A DNA stretch of 42,153 nucleotides, from positions 1 through 42,153 of the forward strand of contig JAHEJM010000024.1 in the NCBI GenBank assembly GCA_024638815.1, in the 5' to 3' direction. A model generated the notes under the pieces. The model was not told where the DNA came from. It did no database searches and saw only the letters and a program-made list of their open reading frames with translations. The position numbers were made by a program, and so were the translations under genes. The DNA comes from Acidimicrobiales bacterium (GTDB lineage: Bacteria; Actinomycetota; Acidimicrobiia; Acidimicrobiales; SZUA-35). Positions 32,660-41,010 of the stretch are shown here, piece after piece; the first letter of the stretch is position 1; every line of letters begins with the position of its first letter.

Positions 32660-32708
32660 GGTCGGTGCATTCGAACAACGAAAGTTGCGTCGGATGCACC
32701 GACCTTTT
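32660..32708 (+). terminator. Rho-independent terminator
   Basis: GGTCGGTGCAT (32660-32670) pairs perfectly with ATGCACCGACC (32694-32704), followed by TTTT. The loop contains a smaller CAAC-GAAA-GTTG hairpin. It ends the preceding membrane-protein transcript. Confidence 0.88.
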
Positions 32709-32764
32709 GCCGTCCCTCGGCAGGACACGCCGAGCTCCGCCGACGGTGTCCTGGTAACCTGCGA

Positions 32765-34126
32765 ATGGTGGCGATCCTCGAGCGACTGGATCCGCCGTCG
32801 GATCGGCGTGTGGCCCTCAGAGTGACCAACGACGCGCTACGCCAGCTGCGCTCCGGTCACCCCTGGTTGTTCGACCGCTCCATCACCTCCGGCAAGACCG
32901 CGGGCAAGGCCGGTGATCTGGCCGTCGTCTTCGACGGCGAGCGCCGGTTCGCCGCCATCGGGCTCTACGATCCCCGGTCGCCGATTCGGGTCAGGATCCT
33001 CCACGTCGGTCGCCCCACCCTGATCGACGGCGACTGGCTGGCCGATCGGCTGGCCGACGCTGTGGACCGCCGTCGCTCGCTGTTCGGGACCTCCGGTGGT
33101 ATCGACGAAGCCGACGGCGGCCCGGTCGAGCACGACCAAGCTCACCCCACCACGGCCTATCGCCTGGTTCACGGGGAGAACGACGGACTGCCGGGTCTGG
33201 TGGTTGACTGGTATTCGGGCTCGGCCGTGGTCAAGCTGTACACCGCGGCCTGGATCCCGTGGCTGCCGTCGGTGGTGGCCGGCCTGTCGGTTGCCACTCA
33301 GCGGTCGGACCTCCGAGAGGCCCCTGGAGTCTTGGAGCGGGTGGTGTTGCGGCTCGGCCGATCCATAGCCGGCAGTGGTCCGCCGGGAATCGCCGATGGC
33401 GTGGTGCTGGCGGGGCCGACTCTTGACGGACCGGTCGAGTTCTTCGAGAACGGACTGCCATTCACCGCCGACCTTGCCCATGGCCACAAGACCGGCCACT
33501 TCCTCGATCAGCGGGACAACCGCAGTCTCGTCGGTCGACTGGTGGGCGACGCGGTCGGAAGTGGAGGAGGTCATCGAGTGCTCGATGTCTTCAGTTGCAC
33601 CGGAGGGTTCGCCGCTCATGCTGCGGCCGCCGGTGCCGATGATCTGACTTTTGTGGACGTCAGCGAGCGGGCGCTCGAGCTGGCCCGGCATCACGTGGAT
33701 GGTGCCGTCGACTCGAGGCCACGGCGATCGGGACCCATCAATGGCCGGCCCGAGGTGGCGACCGTCGCCGGGGACGCCTTCGACGTCATGGCCCACATGG
33801 CGCAGGCCGGCCGGCAGTTCGACACGGTGGTTGTCGATCCGCCCTCCTTCGCCAACCGGGCCGACCAGGTCGACCGGGCGCTGGCCGCCTATCACCGTTC
33901 GGCTCGGCTTGCCGCCCGACTGGTTGCGCCCCACGGCCTGCTGTTCCATGCGTCGTGCTCGGCTCGGGTCACCGAGGCGTCGTTCCTGAACCAGATCCAA
34001 CGAGGCATCGCCGATGCCAACCGGGAAGCCTCGGTGCTGACAGTCACCGGGCACCCGGTCGACCACCCCATCGGGTTCGTTCATGGAGCGTACCTGAAGG
34101 CCGTGGCCCTGAGGCTGACGCCGTGA
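32765..34126 (+). CDS. Class I rRNA methyltransferase, RlmI/RlmK type
   Basis: A 453-aa SAM-dependent methyltransferase of the RlmI family, which methylates cytosine C5 in 23S rRNA. A PUA-like N-terminus (LRSGHPWLFDRSI, VFDGERRFAAIGLYDPRSPI) is followed by the central domain (RLVHGENDGLPGLVVDWYSG) and the Rossmann core: LDQRDNRSLV, VLDVFSCTGGFAAHAAAAGA (motif I), TFVDVSERALELAR, and the catalytic-loop block VVVDPPSFANRADQ. The CSARV near the C-terminus matches the family's conserved SCS region. Start ATG 32765 lies four bases after a TAACCT -10, so GTG 32768 with a leaderless mRNA is also possible. It is coupled to the P450 by a GTGA overlap. Confidence 0.88.
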   Translation: MVAILERLDPPSDRRVALRVTNDALRQLRSGHPWLFDRSITSGKTAGKAGDLAVVFDGERRFAAIGLYDPRSPIRVRILHVGRPTLIDGDWLADRLADAVDRRRSLFGTSGGIDEADGGPVEHDQAHPTTAYRLVHGENDGLPGLVVDWYSGSAVVKLYTAAWIPWLPSVVAGLSVATQRSDLREAPGVLERVVLRLGRSIAGSGPPGIADGVVLAGPTLDGPVEFFENGLPFTADLAHGHKTGHFLDQRDNRSLVGRLVGDAVGSGGGHRVLDVFSCTGGFAAHAAAAGADDLTFVDVSERALELARHHVDGAVDSRPRRSGPINGRPEVATVAGDAFDVMAHMAQAGRQFDTVVVDPPSFANRADQVDRALAAYHRSARLAARLVAPHGLLFHASCSARVTEASFLNQIQRGIADANREASVLTVTGHPVDHPIGFVHGAYLKAVALRLTP

Positions 34127-35415
34127 CCGACGAGTTCGGCCGTGAGCCCTCGAGTGTGGCCGGCAAGGGAAACGGGGGGTCGGGCGATGCGGTACTTGAG
34201 CGTTTCCCTCTCGGTTCGAGCGTGACGACCGAGGAGCTGAGAATACATCCCCACCCGGTGCTGCACCGGCTCCGAAGCCGGGAGCCGGTGAGTTGGATCC
34301 CCGAGTTGCAGCGTTGGTTGGTCACCGACTGGTCCCTTGCTCTGGAGATCCTCCGGGACTGGCAACGGTTCACCGTCGACGATGCTCGCTTCACCACCGG
34401 TCAGGTCGTGGGGCCCAGCATGCTCAGCAGTGACGGCGCTGAGCATGGCCGACACCGGCGTCCCTTCGATCCCTACTTCAAGCTCGGGGCAGTGACCGAG
34501 CGGGCAACGACCACGACGACTTGGTTGGCCCGGCAACTGGTGGACGACATCGAGTCCCGAGGCGGGGGAGAGCTGCGGACCGAGTTGGCAGCACCGCTGG
34601 CGGTGGTCACCATTGCCGGCTACCTGGGGCTGGACCGCCTCGAGCCCGATTGGAACCGCCTCATTCACCAAGTACTGGGTTGGTACCAGCACATCGTCGC
34701 CGCCGTCGAGGCCCTGACCGCCGGTGAGTCGGCATCGCTCCGCGCGTCCGAGGCCATGGACCAGATGGCGGCTGTGGTCGACCTAGTGCTCGGTACGGGA
34801 GACGACGATCAGGACATCACGACCATGTTGATCGAGGTGGCCGAGTCGGCCACCCTTAGCCGGGCCGAACTGGTGAGCAACGTCGCCGTCATCCTCTTCG
34901 GGGCGATCGAGACGTCGGAGGCCATGACGGCCAACGCCCTGTGGCATTTGTTGACCCACCCCGAAGCCGTCGAGGTCGGTCTCAACAGTGGCAACCGTGG
35001 CCGGTTCATTTCCCGGGCGGTGGAGGAGTCACTAAGGCTGGAGCCGGCGGCGGCTCTGGTCGATCGCTACACCACGCAGGACCTGACCATTGGCGGGATC
35101 GAGCTCGTTGCCGGCGAGGCGGTTGCCGTCTCACTGGCCGGAGCCAATCGTGACCCTGCCGTGTTCGAGGAGCCTGATCGCTTCCACCCCGGCCGACCGG
35201 GTCTGGAGCGGCACCTGGCATTCGTACGCGGTCCACACGCCTGCCTCGGTCTTCACCTGGCCCGACTCCAGACCCGTCACGCCGTGGAGCAGGTGCTGGA
35301 TCGATGGCACCGGATGCGTTTCGTCCCGAACCGATCGGCCGGGCCGTCCGGTCTCGTGTTCCGTAAGGTCGGTGCCGTGACCGTGTCCGTCGGGGGAGCG
35401 GGCGTCGAGCGGTAG
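34123..35415 (+). CDS. Cytochrome P450
   Basis: A 430-aa bacterial P450 monooxygenase. The I-helix region is FGAIETSEAM with Thr264 in the oxygen-activating position; ExxR is EESLR (E302, R305); the heme-binding loop is FVRGPHACLG with proximal Cys374. The C-helix HGRHRRPFDPYF holds heme-propionate contacts. All signature elements are intact. No ferredoxin or reductase gene is adjacent. GTG 34123 shares GTGA with the stop of the methyltransferase gene. The next gene, the MftD-like flavoenzyme, follows after 152 bases, so a shared redox pathway is possible but not shown. The substrate is unknown. Confidence 0.92.
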   Translation: MTDEFGREPSSVAGKGNGGSGDAVLERFPLGSSVTTEELRIHPHPVLHRLRSREPVSWIPELQRWLVTDWSLALEILRDWQRFTVDDARFTTGQVVGPSMLSSDGAEHGRHRRPFDPYFKLGAVTERATTTTTWLARQLVDDIESRGGGELRTELAAPLAVVTIAGYLGLDRLEPDWNRLIHQVLGWYQHIVAAVEALTAGESASLRASEAMDQMAAVVDLVLGTGDDDQDITTMLIEVAESATLSRAELVSNVAVILFGAIETSEAMTANALWHLLTHPEAVEVGLNSGNRGRFISRAVEESLRLEPAAALVDRYTTQDLTIGGIELVAGEAVAVSLAGANRDPAVFEEPDRFHPGRPGLERHLAFVRGPHACLGLHLARLQTRHAVEQVLDRWHRMRFVPNRSAGPSGLVFRKVGAVTVSVGGAGVER

Positions 35416-35567
35416 GGGCGCGGGTCGGTGTGAGTGCGACAGCGACCTCCGGGGTCGATTACGATCGCAGTGTTCGGCTGTGGTTGACCGCCGCCGTGTC
35501 CGGCCCGACGTCGTCGCCGGGACGAGCACTGTGGTTCGATCGGGCATCGACGACGAGGAGTGACCTG

Positions 35568-36746
35568 GTGGCAAGCGAGTGGTTCGAATCGGTAGCGGTT
35601 GCCCAGGCCAGGGCTAAGCGCATGCTGCCGGCCTCGGTGTACGGAGCGCTCATCGCCGGTTCGGAGGCGGGTTCGACGCTCACCGACAACCCTGCGGCCT
35701 TCCAGCAGCTCGGTCTGAAACCGATAACCGTGGACCAGCCGCCGAGCCGTGAGATGGCCACCGAGGTAATGGGCCAACCCATCTCCATGCCGGTGCTGAT
35801 CTCACCCACCGGGGTACAAGCGGTCCATCCCGACGGCGAGGTGGCCGTGGCCCGGGCATCGGCCGCCCGGGGGGTGGCCATGGGTTTGAGTTCCTTCGCC
35901 AGCAAGCCCATCGAGGAGGTCATCGAGGCCAACCCTCAACTGTTCTTTCAGATCTACTGGGCCGGCGACCGTGAGTCGGTTCTCGAACGCCTGGCTCGAG
36001 CCAAGTCGGCCGGAGCGGTGGGACTCATCGTCACCACCGACTGGTCGTTCTCCCATTCTCGGGACTGGGGCAGTCCCGAGATCCCCCAGACCATGGATTT
36101 GAAGACGATGGCAAAGCACCTGCCGGAGTCGGTCATCCGTCCCCGCTGGCTGGCTCGGTGGGCCAGGGCCGGGTGGAAGCCGCCGTCCCTGACCGTGCCC
36201 AATTTCGCCACGGTGGGATCCCCGACCCCCAACTTCTTCGATGCGTATGGAACCTGGATGCAAACGCCGCCGCCCACCTGGGACGACATCGCCTGGGTGT
36301 GCGGCCAATGGGATGGACCGGTCATGCTCAAGGGTGTCATGCGGGTCGACGAGGCCAGGCGGGCGGTCGATGCCGGTGTCGACGCCATTTCGGTCTCCAA
36401 TCATGGGGGAAACAATCTGGATGGTTCGCCGGCCGCCATTCGAATGCTGCCACCGATTGCCGAGGCTGTCGGCGACGAGGTCGAGGTGGTCATGGACGGA
36501 GGGATCCGACGGGGCAGCGACGTGGTCAAGGCCCTGGCTCTGGGGGCCAAGGCGGTGATGATCGGTCGGGCCTATCTGTGGGGCCTTGCCATCAACGGCC
36601 AGGCCGGTGTGGAGAACGTGCTCGATGTGCTGCGAATGGGGATCGATTCCACCATGCTGGCAATTGGCAAGGCGACGATCGCCGACCTCGGCCCCGACGA
36701 TCTCCATCTGCCCGATGACTTCAACCCCGATGGATGGCGCCCATGA
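35568..36746 (+). CDS. mftD: MftD-type FMN enzyme (pre-mycofactocin synthase homologue)
   Basis: A 392-aa FMN-dependent alpha-hydroxyacid-dehydrogenase-fold protein matching MftD from end to end. In mycofactocin synthesis MftD oxidatively deaminates the cyclised AHDP intermediate to the redox-active alpha-keto amide (PMFT). Diagnostic segments are ISPTGVQAVHPDGEVAVARA, LSSFASKPIEEV, FFQIYWAGDRES, VTTDWSFSHSRDWGSPEIPQ, and SNHGGNNLDG (277-286). H279 is kept, but the Arg found three residues later in lactate/glycolate oxidases is Asn, as in MftD. GAGGAG lies eight bases before GTG 35568. None of mftA, B, C, E or F is in the window. It is coupled (ATGA) to the next gene. Confidence 0.88.
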   Translation: MASEWFESVAVAQARAKRMLPASVYGALIAGSEAGSTLTDNPAAFQQLGLKPITVDQPPSREMATEVMGQPISMPVLISPTGVQAVHPDGEVAVARASAARGVAMGLSSFASKPIEEVIEANPQLFFQIYWAGDRESVLERLARAKSAGAVGLIVTTDWSFSHSRDWGSPEIPQTMDLKTMAKHLPESVIRPRWLARWARAGWKPPSLTVPNFATVGSPTPNFFDAYGTWMQTPPPTWDDIAWVCGQWDGPVMLKGVMRVDEARRAVDAGVDAISVSNHGGNNLDGSPAAIRMLPPIAEAVGDEVEVVMDGGIRRGSDVVKALALGAKAVMIGRAYLWGLAINGQAGVENVLDVLRMGIDSTMLAIGKATIADLGPDDLHLPDDFNPDGWRP

Positions 36747-37069
36747 TCATCACCGTCTTCCGGTCCCGGCTGCGGGACGAGTCCCGGGACGAATACTTCG
36801 AGATGTCGACGCGGATGAACGAGTTGGCCGCCTCCATGGAGGGTTTCATCTCGGTCAAGACCTTCGTCGCCGAGGACGGAGAACGTTGTACCGTCGTGGA
36901 ATTCGACAGTGAGGAACACCATCAGGCCTGGGCTCGCCACCCTGAACACCGGCTGGCCCAGGTTCGAGGTCGGGCCGTGTTCTACGCCTCCTACGATCTC
37001 AAGGTGGGTACCGTCGAGCGGACCTCGGTCATGGAGCCGGTGGACGGTGTACCCAACCCTGACCCATGA
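36743..37069 (+). CDS. Antibiotic biosynthesis monooxygenase (ABM) domain protein
   Basis: A 108-aa single-domain protein of the dimeric alpha+beta barrel ABM superfamily: MIITVFRSRL, then MNELAASMEGFISVKTFVAE, VVEFDSEEHHQAWARHPEHR and ARGRAVFYASYDLKV-like final strands. Members include cofactor-free monooxygenases, heme-degrading enzymes and simple ligand-binding proteins; no catalytic assignment is possible. ATG 36743 gives an ATGA overlap with mftD, and ATG 36734 is an alternative. Its own stop is again in ATGA (37066-37069), overlapping the start of a now degenerate third gene. Tight coupling to mftD suggests a joint function. Confidence 0.82.
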   Translation: MIITVFRSRLRDESRDEYFEMSTRMNELAASMEGFISVKTFVAEDGERCTVVEFDSEEHHQAWARHPEHRLAQVRGRAVFYASYDLKVGTVERTSVMEPVDGVPNPDP

Positions 37070-37400
37070 TCGATGAGCCCGATCCCGACGTGCTGTTACA
37101 CGCCATGGGCCGGGGCATGGGAAACGACGGAATCGAGCGAACCGAGCAGCTCGAGCTGGTCGATCTGGTCGCCGCCCTTGATCGTCGGCTTCGCCGAGAC
37201 GGTGGTGGGCTTCATCAAGACGGGGTTGATCGGGACATGGCGGCAGACCGATCCGGATCGGCCGGCCACATCGACCCGGGGGCGACCCGATCCTTCCCGT
37301 CGTGCGGGCCGACGTAGAACGCCGACTGGCCATCAACCGCCCGGGCTATGGAACCGATCTCGGCTCGACTCAACGCTCGGATCGGCGGGAACCGTGACCC
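37066..37400 (+). pseudogene. Degenerate coding region, unassigned
   Basis: ATG 37066 overlaps the ABM stop (ATGA) and begins MIDEPDPDVLLHAMGRGMGN and ELVDLVAALDR with coding-like codon use. Good third-position GC then moves to a second frame (IVGFAETVVGFIKTGLIGTW) near 37180 and a third (VVRADVERRLAINRPGYGTD) near 37290. It looks like one gene of about 110 residues or more broken by two frameshifts. The last block is faintly like the end of DUF6285 proteins, which accompany aminoglycoside-phosphotransferase-like enzymes such as the next remnant. I would not assign it. Confidence 0.35.
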
Positions 37401-37589
37401 GGTGACGGAGTGGGAGGGGACGGTGCCCCCCGGGTCGACCGGCGGTTCGGACCCTCCACGGTCGTTGCCGCCCTGTCCCGGCTGCTGAGCGGTTGTGGTC
37501 TCGAGGTGCTGGAGGAACGTCTCGGTTCGCTTGGCCACCCTCGACCCGCACTTCGCTACGCCATCCGGCCCTGGGACAACGCCCGCCCC

Positions 37590-37920
37590 AGGCCCCGCCT
37601 GTCGCCGTGTGCGTCCACCGCGATTCCCGACTCGGCAATCTCATCGTCGACGACGGGGCAAGGCTGGCCGCCGTGCTCGATTGGGAACTGGCCCATGCCG
37701 GCGACCCCATGGAGGATCCGGCCTGGCTGTGTCTTCGAACCTGGCGCTTCGGCAACGACGATCTGCCGGTTGGGGGATTCGGTCGGATGGAAGTCCTGAG
37801 GGACGGCTACGAGCAGGGCGGTGATGTGTGGCGCCAGGATGCCTTTCGGTCGTGGTCGGCGGCTCGCGCCATTGGTTTGGCCGGTCAGGCCGACCGGTTC
37901 GTCCCGGGCGACAGTGACTC
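37590..37920 (+). pseudogene. Aminoglycoside-phosphotransferase-like (APH/ChoK) kinase remnant
   Basis: This encodes the C-terminal catalytic part of an APH-fold kinase: VHRDSRLGNLIVDDG (Brenner-type HxDxxxxN loop; the usual HGD is HRD), LAAVLDWELAHAGDPMEDPA (metal-binding DWE in place of DxD/DWD) and WLCLRTWRFGNDDLPVGGFG. This is the acyl-CoA-dehydrogenase-linked APH branch common in actinobacteria. The N-lobe is missing or scrambled in other frames before about 37590, and after about 37920 the frame runs into an unrelated membrane domain. It is truncated at both ends and probably inactive. Confidence 0.65.
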
Positions 37921-38004
37921 GACCGTTGCACGCCGCCAGCGGTCGCCGGTTGGTCGCCTTGGGACGACGAGCGAGCAGGCCGCTACCAGTGGGGCATCGG
38001 AAGC

Positions 38005-38320
38005 GCTCACGGCGCAGGCAACGATGCTCTATGACGCGCAGACCTTCGCCTACTCGCTACACACGCTGGCTTTCGCGGCAGGGGCCACCATCTTCTACGT
38101 CCTGTTCGCCCGTTCCGGGCTGCTACCACGTGTCCTCATCGGCCTTGGTCTCGTCGCCGCACCGCTCGCCCTCATCGGTCAGGTGCTGGTTGTACTCGGC
38201 ATCGACGTCCCGCTGTACGTCTTCATCCCCAACCTCCCATTCGAGCTCGGTGCCGGTCTCTGGCTCCTCCTGCGGGGCCACCCGACCGAGCGCCCAGCTG
38301 GTAAGTTCGAGAAACAGTGA
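38005..38320 (+). pseudogene. DUF4386 membrane protein, C-terminal remnant
   Basis: In the same frame as the kinase remnant, the sequence becomes hydrophobic: LHTLAFAAGATIFYVLFARS, LLPRVLIGLGLVAAPLALIG and NLPFELGAGLWLLLRG. These are the last three or so membrane segments of a DUF4386 protein; an intact relative is encoded at 39625-40347. The first half is missing and there is no start signal. An accidental fusion protein with the kinase piece could be made but is unlikely to function. It marks another deletion junction. Confidence 0.5.
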
Positions 38321-38398
38321 CGTCTCCCTGCCCCGGCCACGGGGAACAGCGCGGCCGCGAACCTTGAGCGGGCCGCCAATTCGAACGGAGTACTTCGC

Positions 38399-38838
38399 AT
38401 GGAATGTATTGTGGCCACGTGGATCGTGGCACTCGTCGGACTCGTACTCATTGCGTTGCTGGGGAGCCTACAACTGGTGGCGCTTGTCAGACCGCGGGCC
38501 CAGTGGACGATCGACAACGTCTACGGCGGATCCCCCGAAGACACCGATCCCACCGCCTACTTCGCCTTCAACCAGGCCACGGCTTGGGCGGACCCATTCC
38601 TCTTGGTGCCACTGCAGGTCCGTGCCAGTGTCGGCATGCTCCTGGGTGAGCGGTGGGGATTCCTGCTCGGGCTCGTCGCGTCGGTGCCGTTCTGGTACAC
38701 CGCGATCTCTCCTACTTCTGGGACCGCGACCTCGGCTTCCGACGCAATAGCTTCGGCTACTGGGTTCTCACCTGGGGGATGTGGCCGGTCTTCGGGCTCG
38801 CCGAGGGCGTCTACTGCTTCATCCGACTCCTCGACTGA
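38399..38838 (+). pseudogene. Small membrane protein with one frameshift
   Basis: ATG 38400 (GGAG nine bases upstream) opens IVALVGLVLIALLGSLQLVA and FAFNQATAWADPFLLVPLQV, then VGMLLGERWGFLLGLVASVP and FWYTAIS. Near 38705 the coding signal moves to another frame: YFWDRDLGFRRNSFGYWVLT, then WGMWPVFGLAEGVYCFIRLL, ending in TGA at 38836-38838. Joined, the two parts give a plausible protein of about 145 aa with three to four membrane segments. One base is lost or gained, so either a recent pseudogene or a sequence error. The family is not recognised. Confidence 0.6.
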
Positions 38839-38856
38839 GATGTGGTACTTGGTGCC

Positions 38857-39288
38857 ATGAACGTGATCTGGGGCATCGTCGTCGTGGCCTTGTCGCTGCT
38901 GGCCTGGGCTGGCCAGATGCTGGCGTGGCTCGCTCCCGCGACCGCGGTGCGCTGGCAGCTGATGGAGGCCGAAGATGACGTCGAGCCCACCTTCTGGGCC
39001 GACATTCGAGCTGAGGCTCTCTGGGATGCACTGACCCTCTGGGTGATGGCCGCAGCAGGCGTGTTGTTGATCGCCGATGCGGCGACGTGGCCGTACTTCG
39101 GACTCGTCGGCGGAGGGATGTATCTCTACTTCGGTGGCCGCGGGATCAGCGCCCGCGTCACCATGACCCGCCGGGGCTTGCGCATCGGCACACCGGAGAG
39201 CGTGAGAACCGGCATCATCTTCCTCGCCTTGTGGGCAGCCATGGCCCTGATCACCATCGTCGCTGCCATCACCGCCCTCGAGAACTGA
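38857..39288 (+). CDS. Hypothetical membrane protein
   Basis: A 143-aa protein with an N-terminal membrane span (VIWGIVVVALSLLAWAGQML), two central hydrophobic segments (ALTLWVMAAAGVLLIADAAT, YFGLVGGGMYLYFGGRG) and a C-terminal span (GIIFLALWAAMALITIVAAI). The polar part before it (ISARVTMTRRGLRIGTPESV) suggests a short cytoplasmic loop. It follows the frameshifted membrane protein by 18 bases and probably shares its transcript. ATG 38857 is chosen; GTG 38842 is possible. No family is recognised. Confidence 0.6.
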   Translation: MNVIWGIVVVALSLLAWAGQMLAWLAPATAVRWQLMEAEDDVEPTFWADIRAEALWDALTLWVMAAAGVLLIADAATWPYFGLVGGGMYLYFGGRGISARVTMTRRGLRIGTPESVRTGIIFLALWAAMALITIVAAITALEN

Positions 39289-39624
39289 CCAACCAGACGA
39301 CCGATCAGCCACACACCATCCAGCACGAACGGAACTGGGGACCCCATCTCTCATGACCGCAAAGGCCTCGACACCACCACCGACGACCCTGTTCTCGCTG
39401 CTCGACGCCAGGCCACCCGGCGGCACGGGCTGGAACGCCTGGCGAGCCGTGGTCGGGTTGACCTCGCGCCCATCCAGGGCATCCTGCTCCTCCGCCGCTA
39501 CGAAACCCCACTCTGGCGGTCATGACACAGCACGCCAACGAACCCGTCGATACGGAGGTCTCCGTGAATCGGCCTGGGCGGAGCCATCCCGACCAATCGG
39601 ACCGCTGATGAACCCGGTTCTTCT
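39289..39624. other. Intergenic, no confident gene
   Basis: A 91-codon frame (39353-39628) and a second frame with QATRRHGLERLASRGRVDLA and IQGILLLRRYETPLW are open, but neither matches a family I know. No terminator or promoter is clear. Confidence 0.4.
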
Positions 39625-40347
39625 TTAGCCTGACGCAGCAGAGCCGTCGGCGATAATCGAGGGGGCAGTGGCGGCCAAGGGCTCACGAATCATGAGCGTC
39701 CCATACCAGGCGAACCAGACGATCAGCCCTAGCCCAAACACCGCCCCGACTAGTTCGAGCGCAGGAATCACGGTGGCCAGGCCGGTTGCAGCCATGACGA
39801 TGCCGAGATAGGCCAGTGCTCTCGGAGTTCCGCCAGCCCGGAGGGCGGCCAGGCTGGCTAGCAGAACCCAGACGCTACCCACGATCTCCATCCCGCCGCT
39901 CATACCATTGGCGACGGTATCGACGCCCAGCCACAGCATCTCGGCTTGGCTAGCGTCGGTGCCGTGAAGGTCAACAATCGTTCCCGAGGCTACGTTCAGG
40001 ATCATCCCACTGGCCATGAGCAAGCCGGCCCAGATGAACGCGAAGATGGTTGCCGTCGTTGTCAGCACCGGGGAGCCTGGCTTCAGCCGTTCGAAGAGGG
40101 CGAGAGCGAACGGGACCAGAACGATGCTGAACACGATGAGAGTGATCGCGTTCCACACAAAGATCGCGGCCTCGTTGTCGGCGAGGAAGGCCACGGACTC
40201 AGCAGTGGTTGGATCTCCGGTGGTGTAGTCGGTCAACAGAGTGGCGAACATGCCGAGGCCGACCACGACGGTCCCTGCGGCAACAAGACCGGCAACACCA
40301 CCAACTTTCTGTAGCTCTCTCACCCCAGCCTCCTGGTCGATTGCCAT
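39625..40347 (-). CDS. DUF4386-family membrane protein
   Basis: A 240-aa polytopic membrane protein with six hydrophobic segments: VAGLVAAGTVVVGLGMFATL, FVWNAITLIVFSIVLVPFAL, TIFAFIWAGLLMASGMILNV, IVGSVWVLLASLAALRAGG, LGIVMAATGLATVIPALELV and VFGLGLIVWFAWYGTLM. The pattern fits DUF4386-type proteins, whose function is unknown. ATG 40345-40347 is preceded by GAGG six bases upstream; ATG 40362 in the same frame is an alternative. Gene order around it is full of fragments, including the tail of a second member at 38.0-38.3 kb. Confidence 0.72.
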   Translation of the reverse strand: MAIDQEAGVRELQKVGGVAGLVAAGTVVVGLGMFATLLTDYTTGDPTTAESVAFLADNEAAIFVWNAITLIVFSIVLVPFALALFERLKPGSPVLTTTATIFAFIWAGLLMASGMILNVASGTIVDLHGTDASQAEMLWLGVDTVANGMSGGMEIVGSVWVLLASLAALRAGGTPRALAYLGIVMAATGLATVIPALELVGAVFGLGLIVWFAWYGTLMIREPLAATAPSIIADGSAASG

Positions 40348-40362
40348 GCTCGACCTCAACAT

Positions 40363-41010
40363 ACTTCGGCCAAGAAGAGATTCTGTAGAGTCGCAGGTCC
40401 CCACCTGGACTTCTTCGCTCTACGCCGGCGCTCTCGTCCATGCCTGTCAACCAGGGTTCGAGGTACCCGGTCGACCTTGGGTCGAAGATTGTTATCACCG
40501 ACGACAACCTCCAACCGTCCGGCTCGGACGTACCTCCATCACCATCTCGTATTGGTGCGGGAAACAGAGGCCAAGGGCCCCGACCCTTCTCCGAACAGCG
40601 GACGACTTCGACGCGATGTGCGATCAAGACTACTCCCAGAGCGGCGGCGGGCACGCAGTTCTCTGGCCCCGACCCGCTCGGTATCGTCGCTCGGAAACGA
40701 CGATCAGCCACGCTCGGGTCCCGGCGATATCGCTTGGCCACACCACGCGATAATCACGGCCGTTGGTCCAGAGCTGGTGCCCCCCAAGGCCTCGCACCGT
40801 GTTAACGACCGACGCGTTTCGTTACGTTTTTACGTCCACCCCGGCGGTCACACGCTGACCGTTTAACGGACCAGCCCTCGGTCGTGCCACCGTGCCGCCC
40901 GTCCGCTCATCCCCGAACGCCGAGTGCGGTGCAGGCATCCTTCAGTTCGGGCGGCTCGAATGACCAAGGCCGTGGCTCACGTCAACGCCGAGGATGACGA
41001 GATCAGAGGC
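40363..41010. other. Long intergenic region
   Basis: About 650 bases with no convincing gene. Several frames stay open because of GC content, but codon use and composition are not coding-like. At 40800-40870 there is a lower-GC patch with small palindromes (GTTAAC, CCGTTTAACGG) and a repeated TTACG, which could be regulatory. No tRNA or terminator was found. Confidence 0.4.

Noticed and set aside
35568..36746. Plain L-lactate dehydrogenase or glycolate oxidase call
   Set aside because: The catalytic SNHGGRQLD region has Asn in place of Arg, and whole-length similarity is to MftD.
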